Below, in pieces: positions 25,785-33,792 of a stretch of 64,000 nucleotides of DNA. Below the pieces are notes generated by a model. That model did no database searches and was not told where the DNA came from. It saw only the letters and a list, made by a program, of their open reading frames with translations. The stretch is from NCBI RefSeq assembly GCF_947503375.1, contig NZ_CANNDQ010000006.1, positions 1 through 64,000 on the forward strand, written 5' to 3'. Position numbers and translations under genes: made by a program. The stretch comes from an uncultured Psychroserpens sp. Its GTDB lineage: Bacteria > Bacteroidota > Bacteroidia > Flavobacteriales > Flavobacteriaceae. Within the stretch, counting starts at the first letter, position 1. Each line of letters begins with the position of its first letter.

Positions 25785-26714
25785 ATGAGACTTAAAAAAA
25801 ACATTGTCATCTATTTATTCTTTTTGGTGGTTACTATTATTAATGCGCAAGATTCAAAATTTATAAACTTAGAGAATGAAACCATTCATTATAAAGTTTT
25901 TGAAAATACAGATAAGTTGAAGCAAACCATTTTAATCATCAATGGTGGTCCTGGCCTAGATAGTGATGGTTTAGAAGCTGTAGCAAAAAAAATCCAGACT
26001 ACTAATACCGTTATACTTTATGACCAAAGAGGAACTGGCAAATCAAAACTCAATGAACTAAGTAAAGAAACAGTTAACATGGATTCGATGTTACGAGATA
26101 TTGAGTCTATAAGACAAGATTTAGGTTTAGACGAGTGGATTATCTTTGGACATTCATTTGGAGGAATGTTAGCATCATATTATGCATCTGAGTATCCTGA
26201 TAATGTAAAAGCACTTGTATTGTCATCTTCTGCTGGCCTTAGTATAAAGTCTTTATTTTCAGTCAACCCAAGTACAAGATTAAACAAAGTACAACAAGAT
26301 TCACTACTGTATTGGACTACGAAAATAAGCTCTGGTGACACTACATATCAAGCTAAATACCAGCGCGGAAAGTATTTGGCAAATGCTTATTTACAGAACA
26401 AAAAAAATATTAATTATATAGCTACTCGATTGGCAAAAGTTAATATTATCATTAATCAATTGTTGATACAAGATATGATTTTACAAAACTTTGACTGTAG
26501 TGAAAAATTAAAACAGTTTAAAAAGCCTGTTCTTATTATTCATGGTAAGGACGACATCATTTCGACAGACGTGCCTAAAACAATCCATGAGGTTTTAACA
26601 AACTCAGAGTTGAATTTGATAGATAACTGTGCTCATTATGGATGGTTAGACCAACCTGAAGCATATTACAAAAGTGTTTTAGATTTTTTTAAGGCCATTA
26701 ATAATCAACCCTAA
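25785..26714 (+). CDS. Secreted alpha/beta hydrolase, proline iminopeptidase-like (S33)
   Basis: The 309-residue protein has a signal peptide (IYLFFLVVTIINAQ). Its alpha/beta hydrolase core has an oxyanion NGGPGLDSD, a YDQRGTGKS segment typical of prolyl aminopeptidases, the nucleophile elbow GHSFGG, a late Asp in IHGKDDIIS and a His in CAHYGWLD. It would hydrolyse small peptides or esters in the periplasm. It is the last gene of this run and is separated from the thioredoxin gene by about 100 bases. Confidence 0.85.
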   Translation: MRLKKNIVIYLFFLVVTIINAQDSKFINLENETIHYKVFENTDKLKQTILIINGGPGLDSDGLEAVAKKIQTTNTVILYDQRGTGKSKLNELSKETVNMDSMLRDIESIRQDLGLDEWIIFGHSFGGMLASYYASEYPDNVKALVLSSSAGLSIKSLFSVNPSTRLNKVQQDSLLYWTTKISSGDTTYQAKYQRGKYLANAYLQNKKNINYIATRLAKVNIIINQLLIQDMILQNFDCSEKLKQFKKPVLIIHGKDDIISTDVPKTIHEVLTNSELNLIDNCAHYGWLDQPEAYYKSVLDFFKAINNQP

Positions 26715-27371
26715 TTATAGTTGATAATGGTCTTTAGGACTTTATATATAAGCTTTTAACATAAAGGAAGTAAAGGTTTGTGATATAGAATTCTAATAGC
26801 CAATAATGGCACTATTACACCATTTAAAATATGAAGATTCGCATTTATGCGTAATAATAGTTTTTATAAGCTGATCTTGAAATATTAAAAATTTTTAAAG
26901 CATTATCAATATGGATTAAGTATTAATGAATTTTCTTAACTAGTAAAATTCAATACATTTCGTATAAATAGATAGAGATAGTAAAGTAATCTTTAATGCT
27001 CATATAATAGTTTAGGTTTTAGTATGACTCTACTTATCAAAATTATTCTTAGAGGTTTATTTTAAAAATATAAATTAATTTAATTTAATTAGTAATTTGT
27101 TAGTTCTACTTTTAAATTTATATTTTATCAAATTGAAATTATATATTTGATTTTCATTTAATTAATTATAAAGTTTTTGTCTCAAATTTGTACTTCTCAA
27201 TGGTTAGATTTTTATGAATAATAACTAATTATTTTCTGTATCGGGAAATAGTTTGTTATAACCTGCAGTATTTGCTTCCTTTTTCTTAAAATACCTTATA
27301 AATATGAGAAGAGTAATTTAAATAAATTGGGTATATATTTATTCATTTGTTTGCCAACTTCTTGAGCTTAC

Positions 27372-27394
27372 TTCATTCATTCATTCATTCATTC
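27372..27394. repeat. Tetranucleotide tandem repeat (TTCA)n
   Basis: About 5.7 perfect copies of TTCA run in a row within the decayed non-coding region. No adjacent gene would be switched by slippage, so it is recorded only as a simple repeat. Confidence 0.8.
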
Positions 27395-27735
27395 TGTTTT
27401 TCTTAATTGTTTAGCAAGTTATTTTTTGGAAATACTACTTGTATTAAACTTTTCTGCCATATTGTTCCTAAAAATTAGGTGAAGAATTCTTAGTCCAAGC
27501 AAATTACTACTGGCAGAGATTATTATTACGGCTATGGTTATTTATGGTGGATTGATGAAAAAAACAAAAGGTATTTTGCAAGAGAAAATAGTGGAGAGTA
27601 TATAGCACTTATTCCAAAGAAAATGTGATTGTTGTATTGAGAGCTGACTCAGGCTCACTTTTAAAGAAGTATATAGGCAGCAGAGCAAAGCCTAAAGAAA
27701 GTTTTCCAATAATTAATTGCAAATACATGCAAATA

Positions 27736-27900
27736 ATGAAAAACATATCTAAATTTATCAGATGGAAATTTAAACAAAAGCTCTTTTGATTATTTCTTAT
27801 TACTGTTTTTACTTTTGCTAAATCTCAAAATTCTAATGATTTTATCTCCTCAGAAAGCTTTGAGAAATCTAACGAGTTAATCAAAAATGAATCTATTTAA
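27736..27900 (+). pseudogene. Remnant of a small exported protein gene with in-frame TGA
   Basis: From the ATG at 27736 the frame runs 55 codons to TAA at 27898-27900, with a single TGA at 27787-27789. Ignoring it, the product is a basic N-terminus (MKNISKFIRWKFKQKLF), a hydrophobic stretch (LFLITVFTFAKS) and a QNSNDF start typical of a cleaved secreted protein. A TGG-to-TGA change would explain the break. It is low in certainty because the piece is short. Confidence 0.35.
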
Positions 27901-27941
27901 ACCGTGCTTTATTCATTTTTAGTTGGAATATTTGACTGAAA

Positions 27942-28469
27942 CTATTGGTTATTACCATTTTCAGAACCCGAATTTTCATGCTCTAATAGCATTTTTTTAT
28001 GTTCTGACTTCATTTCCTCATGTTCTTTGACCATTATTTCGTGCTCACTCTCCATCATTTTGTGATCGGATTTAAGTTTTTTGTGTTCAACTTTAATTTC
28101 TTCAATCGATTTATCACCATCGAGATGACTTTGTTCTACCTTTTCATGTTCGTTCATCAAAGCTTCATGCTTTTTTATTAATGATGCATGTTTTTCAATG
28201 ATCCTGGAATGCTCTTCTCCATAATTCCTATGATTTTCCTCGTTTGAAACACTGTCCATGACCTGATGTTTACTCTGCCACATTTCATGTTCTTTTTCAA
28301 ATTTAGCATGGATTTCCTCCATCTTTTTGTGAATGGAATCCATTTCGGTATGCATCTTAACTAACTGTTCATGATACTCTTTATCTACATTTTTACAGCT
28401 ATGGATACTTGTGATTATTGTTATGCTTAAAACAAATACAAGAATGTTATACATTTTAGAAATTTTCAT
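27942..28469 (-). CDS. His/Glu-rich coiled-coil lipoprotein
   Basis: The start is set at the ATG at 28469 (175 residues), directly before a lipoprotein signal (LVFVLSITIITSIHSC); a longer frame to 28508 adds only 13 residues. After the lipid-anchored Cys the chain is one long predicted coiled coil with repeated EHE and KHE units, His recurring about every seven residues (EHEIMVKEHEEMKSEHKKMLLEHE). Such a His/Glu ladder could bind metal ions along the helix, or the histidines may simply decorate a coiled coil. It ends in a short Ser/Gly/Asn tail. No family was recognised. It stands alone. Confidence 0.7.
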   Translation of the reverse strand: MKISKMYNILVFVLSITIITSIHSCKNVDKEYHEQLVKMHTEMDSIHKKMEEIHAKFEKEHEMWQSKHQVMDSVSNEENHRNYGEEHSRIIEKHASLIKKHEALMNEHEKVEQSHLDGDKSIEEIKVEHKKLKSDHKMMESEHEIMVKEHEEMKSEHKKMLLEHENSGSENGNNQ

Positions 28470-28508
28470 TTTGATGTTTTTAAAGTTGACTTGTGATATC
28501 TTAATCAA

Positions 28509-28851
28509 GATAATAAATATACTGAAAGATAAGAAATAATACTGTTCTAGTTTATTTTGCCAACCTTTGCTTTTTGAAAAATAATTGTTTTGAATTTTTA
28601 TCGCGCACTCGTATGATTTATAATCATTGAAAAGTTACTTCCTTTATCGGCAATAACTAATAAAAGTTAGTTTTTAAGTAATTCATATTCTGATCATTGA
28701 CTCATATTATAGATTTTAACCAGAAGAATTTAGCAATAATTTCACCTTTTTTCTTACTTAAAACATAGACTTTTAAATAAGGCTAAACCGTAGTTGTTTT
28801 TTAATAGACTAAAAGTATTATAGTCTAACTACCAATAATATACTATATTCT
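28509..28851. other. Intergenic region between divergent lipoprotein genes
   Basis: This region of about 340 bases contains an inverted repeat (ATGATT-tat-AATCAT near 28613) and a weak stem AACTAA/TTAGTT (28655-28672) followed by a T run. No gene was recognised. Either element could be regulatory, without further support. Confidence 0.3.
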
Positions 28852-30276
28852 ATGAATAATCCATTCAGAAAACTAATTAAATGTAGGCAGTATTTAAAGA
28901 GTCTTGTTTTACTTGGCTTTATTGTAATGATTTCGTGTGATAATTCAAGTAATAAGATTAATAAAATTAATGAATTGATCGATAATTATTCGAATGCTAA
29001 GATTTTGAATGGTGAATTATATATAAAATTAAGTGATACGGCATTTTTTAAAAAAGTTGGTTATTACGATTATGATTCTAATATTTTACATCGTCAAGTA
29101 AGTACTAATTCTAAGTTCAATATTGCATCTCTAACCAAACTATTTACAGCTACTTGTATTCTCAAACTTTATCAAGATGGTAAAGTTGAATTAGATGAAA
29201 AATTATCATCCTGTATTCATGATTTAAGAGGGAAATGGTCTGATAGTGTTTCAATAAGACAGTTGTTAAATCACACATCTGGACTTCCTAGAGAGTTTCC
29301 TAGAGATATGAAAAAGATAAATTTTGATGCTGACGGAATGGCTTATAATTCATTATTGACTAAATCTGATAGCATACAAACTAGATTCAAACCAGGATCT
29401 CGTATTTCTTACAGTAATATAGCATATTGGTATTTAGGCATGTTGATTGAGAAACAAATGAAAATGCCTTATATTGATGCAGTAAGGCTAATACTCAACA
29501 GAAATGGTGATTCATTCAATGAACTTACTATTTCTAATGATCAATCTATTAAGAATCATTTTATTTCTGGTAATAATATTGAAACCAGAAATTCTGCTCT
29601 TGATACAAAGAGTAGATATGCTTCTGGAGGTATTTCTACAGATATTAATACAATAAAAGAGCTTATTGAAACCATTTACGACGATTCTTTTATAGCTTCA
29701 GAAACAAGAAGTTTGTTCTTTTCCGATTTTGGATTTAAGAAACAACAATCAAATAAAATGTTTGCAGGATATTTACCTGGCTATAGAAATATGATCTGGA
29801 TGAATGATAAACAAGAATTCATAATTACTTTGAACAATTCTGACGGTCCAACCCCTATTCTTCAAAACACTCAAATTGCAATTAATAATTTATCATCTGT
29901 AGTTATGGGTAATAAAAAAGAAATTAGTGACTTTGAAGCTTTAGATGATTACTCACAAATTTCACTTAATCCTGGCAATTTCAAATACAAAGATTTAATA
30001 GTGTGGGACAATAATGAAAGTTTACAATCTGTGTCTTTTGGTAGTGCTGTTGAAAAAAGAGTATTTGAGATCGTAAGAGATGAAAATGGATTCATTTCTC
30101 AAGAACTAGGTAACGTAAGTATATATGGTTACAAAGTATTTAATGATAGTGTTTTAGTTGTTTTACGCGGAAATGGTTCAACTGAATGCAGAATAGTTTT
30201 TAATTCTAACCCTGAAATTCCACATGAATTAGAAAAAAATGAAACTGTCCGAATAACGAATATAGGTAGAAAATAA
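28852..30276 (+). CDS. Serine beta-lactamase-like hydrolase, lipoprotein
   Basis: The 474-residue lipoprotein (lipobox VMISC, Cys29) belongs to the class C beta-lactamase/DD-peptidase-like family. The nucleophile motif SLTK is at 93-96 and the YSN motif at 187-189 (RISYSNIAYWYLG), with HTSGL between them as usual. A C-terminal beta domain of about 120 residues follows, as in many Bacteroidota members. The substrate may be peptides, esters or D-amino-acid compounds; antibiotic hydrolysis should not be assumed. It is a single gene with no obvious operon partner. Confidence 0.85.
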   Translation: MNNPFRKLIKCRQYLKSLVLLGFIVMISCDNSSNKINKINELIDNYSNAKILNGELYIKLSDTAFFKKVGYYDYDSNILHRQVSTNSKFNIASLTKLFTATCILKLYQDGKVELDEKLSSCIHDLRGKWSDSVSIRQLLNHTSGLPREFPRDMKKINFDADGMAYNSLLTKSDSIQTRFKPGSRISYSNIAYWYLGMLIEKQMKMPYIDAVRLILNRNGDSFNELTISNDQSIKNHFISGNNIETRNSALDTKSRYASGGISTDINTIKELIETIYDDSFIASETRSLFFSDFGFKKQQSNKMFAGYLPGYRNMIWMNDKQEFIITLNNSDGPTPILQNTQIAINNLSSVVMGNKKEISDFEALDDYSQISLNPGNFKYKDLIVWDNNESLQSVSFGSAVEKRVFEIVRDENGFISQELGNVSIYGYKVFNDSVLVVLRGNGSTECRIVFNSNPEIPHELEKNETVRITNIGRK

Positions 30277-30330
30277 GGCGCATATACAAAAGCATTATTA
30301 GTAGTTTTGTATTGGAGAGTAATAATCAGT

Positions 30331-30996
30331 CTACAGTCCTAGTGACTGAACAATAACTTCGGCAGCAATTCGACTCCCTTGAAGCGAAGGGTGAAATTGA
30401 TCTGAGCCATAATATGAAAAATCATTCGTTTGATCAAAATGTTCTTTCCAGCGCCTACCTACAGGACATAAAATTGCATTATTGGCTTCTGCAGCAGCTG
30501 TATAATTGGCTATAACATTATCAAATGTGAAGTAATTAACAATTGCTGGCCAAACCATATAATACGCTAATCTCGCATCATTGGCTTCGCATATTGCAGC
30601 ATAATCAGCACCACTATTCAAGAGCATATCATAGCCGCTTTGTTGAGATGATGGACCTTGTTGAATAATTACAAAATCGTATATGCCTGAGCTGATAAGT
30701 GTTTGCACCTCACCATCTGCCCAATGGTCTACAATGGCATAATTACTACTAGCAAGCATTTTAGTATTAACAATAACACCTCTTGAAGCAGCTTCAGTCT
30801 TAACTAACAATGGTAGATTATTATAGTAAGTAAGACTGTTGCCAACAAAAAGAATGTTGTAATCTGCATTTGGATCAAATGTGTCTTCGGGTTGTTCAGC
30901 GTTTGTTGGTACGGTGTAATCAACAGAATCGCTAGAGGTACACGAAATAAGTAATAAAACACATATTGAAAAGAATAAGTTTGGTGCCTTCATCAT
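30331..30996 (-). CDS. SGNH/GDSL-type hydrolase lipoprotein
   Basis: The 221-residue lipoprotein (lipobox LLISC near residue 19) has block I FVGNSLTYYNNLP with the catalytic Ser, a middle FVIIQQGPSSQ segment, and block V SDQFHPSLQGSRIAAE with the Asp-x-x-His pair. Enzymes of this group remove acyl or acetyl groups from glycans or lipids in the periplasm or at the cell surface. It reads convergently with the beta-lactamase-like gene and divergently from the carboxylesterase gene. Confidence 0.85.
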   Translation of the reverse strand: MMKAPNLFFSICVLLLISCTSSDSVDYTVPTNAEQPEDTFDPNADYNILFVGNSLTYYNNLPLLVKTEAASRGVIVNTKMLASSNYAIVDHWADGEVQTLISSGIYDFVIIQQGPSSQQSGYDMLLNSGADYAAICEANDARLAYYMVWPAIVNYFTFDNVIANYTAAAEANNAILCPVGRRWKEHFDQTNDFSYYGSDQFHPSLQGSRIAAEVIVQSLGL

Positions 30997-31165
30997 ATTT
31001 ATTTTTTAACGCATCAATGATCCAACATCTATAATTTCAATACATATAATTTCATTTCTGCATAAATCAAAGTTAACGTATTATCATCCAATAAGCAAAT
31101 TGGTATATTTGTTCTTAATCTTTAGAACTATTTAAATAGTTTTTTATTTTTCCAACTCTAGATTT

Positions 31166-32044
31166 ATGAGATCTGCACTTTTTTATTTCTTTTTTCTTTT
31201 CACATTAGTAGCTAATACTCAAGATGTAAAGACATACACGTATGCGGTAAAAGCAAAAGATTCTTTAAAGTTGGATGTATACACTCCTAAGTCTATTACT
31301 AAAGATCAAAGACTTCCAGTAATTATATGGATGCATGGTGGAGGTTTTGCTGGCGGGAATAGATTTGGTACTGAAGAAATGAAGTTTATGAATTACATCA
31401 CTTCTAAAGATTACATTGGAGTTTCAATATCTTATAGATTGTTAAGAAAAGGCGCCAAAACTGGTTTTGGGTGTAATTGCCCTAAAGAAGATAAGCTATT
31501 TACATTTGCTAGTGCCATTGAAGATTTTCTAGATGCTTCAAAGTATCTCATAGCGCATAATGATAAGCTCAATATTGATACAACGAAACTTATAGCTGCA
31601 GGAAGTAGTGCAGGAGCAGAGACTATATTAAATGCAGTATTCATGAATGATTATTTTATAGAAGACACATCGCATTACAATGAGGTTTCGTTTGCTGGTG
31701 TTGTATCATTTGCTGGAGCTCTACTTGATGTGAGTTATATCACTGAAGCGAATGCCATTCCAACAGTCTTATTTCATGGAGTAGAAGATGCTATTGTACC
31801 CTACAGTACCGCAGCACACCATTTATGTCATCATGATGATCCAGGATATTTGATTCTTGATGGTTCAAAAGCAATAGCAGATCAATTAGATCAGCTTGAA
31901 AAGGCTTACTATCTGCACAAAGTGAAAAGTGGTAAGCACGAAGTTGCTGCAATTGCTTTTGAAGAGATGGAAGCTGTTTTTGAGTTTTTAAATAAAACGA
32001 TTTTAAATTCTGAGTTAATACAAACTAAGAAAACAGTGGATTAA
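31166..32044 (+). CDS. Secreted carboxylesterase-like alpha/beta hydrolase
   Basis: The 292-residue protein has a signal peptide (LFYFFFLFTLVANTQ). The oxyanion-hole motif MHGGGFAGG and the nucleophile elbow AAGSSAGAE match the HSL/carboxylesterase branch, with a late Asp in FHGVEDAIVPY and a His in SGKHEVAA. A short Cys pair (FGCNCPKED) near residue 110 is unusual and may form a local disulfide. It stands upstream of the sodium symporter and sensor-regulator, in the same direction, at the edge of the glucan locus, and may remove ester groups from glycans. Confidence 0.82.
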   Translation: MRSALFYFFFLFTLVANTQDVKTYTYAVKAKDSLKLDVYTPKSITKDQRLPVIIWMHGGGFAGGNRFGTEEMKFMNYITSKDYIGVSISYRLLRKGAKTGFGCNCPKEDKLFTFASAIEDFLDASKYLIAHNDKLNIDTTKLIAAGSSAGAETILNAVFMNDYFIEDTSHYNEVSFAGVVSFAGALLDVSYITEANAIPTVLFHGVEDAIVPYSTAAHHLCHHDDPGYLILDGSKAIADQLDQLEKAYYLHKVKSGKHEVAAIAFEEMEAVFEFLNKTILNSELIQTKKTVD

Positions 32045-32124
32045 AGTAAGCAATAATGTTTCCCATATATTGTATTGTTTTTTGAATGGTTTATATTAGT
32101 ATTCATATTCAACGACTATAGTAT

Positions 32125-33789
32125 ATGATTGGAATCATTTCATTTGTTGGTTTTACACTTTTAGTGGCAGTAATTTCCTATTTGGCTACACGATCAACAA
32201 ACGAGTCTTCATCTGATGGGTATTTTCTTGGTGGTAGAAGTCTAACGGCTGGAGTGATTGCAGGATCATTATTGCTTACTAATTTATCTACTGAACAAAT
32301 TGTTGGGCTCAACGGCTCAGCTTTTACAGAAGGTATTTTAGTTATGGCTTGGGAAACTTTAGCAGCTATCGCCATGGTAGTTACTGCCGTTTTTTTATTG
32401 CCAAGATATTTAAAAAGCGGACTAACAACTGTGCCTCAATTTTTACAAGAGCGCTTTGATGTAACTACCAAAACAATGACTTCAGTTTTATTTTTAACAG
32501 GATATGTTGTTGTGTTACTGCCAACTATACTATACTCTGGCTCTTTAGCTATTAGTGGTATGTTTGATATTCCAAATATGCTTGGTGTATCTCATAAAGC
32601 GGCTTTATGGATTTGTATTTGGGGCATTGGAATTATAGGCTCTATTTATGCTGTTTTTGGAGGTTTAAAAGCAGTAGCAGTTTCAGATTCTATTAACGCT
32701 ATCGGTTTACTTATAGGCGGTTTGTTAATACCTGTATTTGGCTTATTAATTGTCGGAGATGGTAATGTATTTGATGGAGTTGCTATTTTACAAAGACAAA
32801 TTCCCGAAAAGTTTGATGCCATTGGTAATAAATCTGCCTCTGTACCCTTTTCAACCATTTTTACAGGCATGATGCTTGTACAATTATTTTATTGGGGAAC
32901 GAATCAGCAAATTATTCAGCGAGCTCTAGGTGCAAAAAATCTAAAAGAAGGACAAAAAGGACTTCTATTAGCTTCTTTTATTAAAATTTTAGGGCCATTA
33001 ATTGTCGTGTTACCAGGGGTTATTGCATTTTACATTTGTGATAATGGTTTGTTGCCTTTAGATATTGGTAAACAAGATGAAGCCTATGGAGAATTAGTAC
33101 GTAATATTTTGCCTAAAGAGCTTATTGGTTTCTTTGTCGCCGTTTTATTCGGAGCAATTCTAAGCTCGTTCAATAGTGTGTTGAATAGTTCGGTTACTTT
33201 ATTTGGGGTAGATATATATAAACAACATATAAATAAAAGTGCAAATGAAGTTACTGTTGTAAAGTATGGTAAAATATTTGGCGTAATATTAGCCTTTGCT
33301 GCCATGTGTATCGCGCCTTTGTTTCAAAATTTGGAGAGTATTTTTGATTATTTACAACAAGTAAATGGTATTTATAGTATTCCTATACTAACTATTATTT
33401 TTGTTGGTTTCACTACAAAGAGAGTGCCTGCTTTAGCTGCTAAAATTGGGCTGTTATCTGGGTCAATATTATATATTATTAGTGAATTTATCTTAAGACC
33501 TAAATTTGAGAAAGGTGCTCTTGAAATCGCTAAATTGAATGAGATTACTGATAAAGCAAGTTTGGATGTAATTGCAGCTGGAGCTTATCCACATTTTTTA
33601 CATATCATGGCATTATTATTTATTTTTAATGTTCTAATAATGTTAATTATTGGTTATGCAAGGCCTCTTAAAGTATCATACAATCAAAAATTTACGAAAT
33701 TAGTCGATATTACACCATGGCGATATACTAAACAGGTTGGGATATTAATTTGTATTATTGTAATAAGTATTTATATCTATTTTTCATAA
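32125..33789 (+). CDS. Sodium:solute symporter (SSS family), probable sugar transporter
   Basis: The 554-residue inner-membrane protein has about 14 hydrophobic helices and the SSS family marks: GGRSLTAGVIAGSLLLTNLSTEQIVGLNG in the first helices (given here as positions about 36-64), GGLKAVAVSDSINAI near residue 180, and FGAILSSFNSVLNSS near residue 340 with the Na2-site Ser residues. This resembles the SGLT branch that imports sugars or similar solutes with Na+. It precedes the triple-tyrosine regulator by three bases, so the two are co-transcribed, and it may import monosaccharides released by the glucan locus. Confidence 0.9.
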   Translation: MIGIISFVGFTLLVAVISYLATRSTNESSSDGYFLGGRSLTAGVIAGSLLLTNLSTEQIVGLNGSAFTEGILVMAWETLAAIAMVVTAVFLLPRYLKSGLTTVPQFLQERFDVTTKTMTSVLFLTGYVVVLLPTILYSGSLAISGMFDIPNMLGVSHKAALWICIWGIGIIGSIYAVFGGLKAVAVSDSINAIGLLIGGLLIPVFGLLIVGDGNVFDGVAILQRQIPEKFDAIGNKSASVPFSTIFTGMMLVQLFYWGTNQQIIQRALGAKNLKEGQKGLLLASFIKILGPLIVVLPGVIAFYICDNGLLPLDIGKQDEAYGELVRNILPKELIGFFVAVLFGAILSSFNSVLNSSVTLFGVDIYKQHINKSANEVTVVKYGKIFGVILAFAAMCIAPLFQNLESIFDYLQQVNGIYSIPILTIIFVGFTTKRVPALAAKIGLLSGSILYIISEFILRPKFEKGALEIAKLNEITDKASLDVIAAGAYPHFLHIMALLFIFNVLIMLIIGYARPLKVSYNQKFTKLVDITPWRYTKQVGILICIIVISIYIYFS

Positions 33790-33792
33790 ACA

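Larger units (their letters stand above)
26715..27941. other. AT-rich 1.2 kb non-coding or decayed region
   Basis: No intact gene longer than about 60 codons is seen on either strand. The first 700 bases are low-complexity AT-rich sequence with no recognised feature. From about 27490 to 27900 there are gene-like fragments in shifting frames, including a Tyr-rich segment (RDYYYGYGYLWWIDEKNKRY) that ends at a stop near 27627 and a signal-peptide-like segment broken by TGA. This looks like a decaying gene or gene pair. Confidence 0.5.

Noticed and set aside
27787..27789. In-frame TGA as a selenocysteine codon
   Set aside because: No SECIS-like hairpin was evident, no redox motif surrounds it, and the reading frame is a short remnant inside a decayed region.
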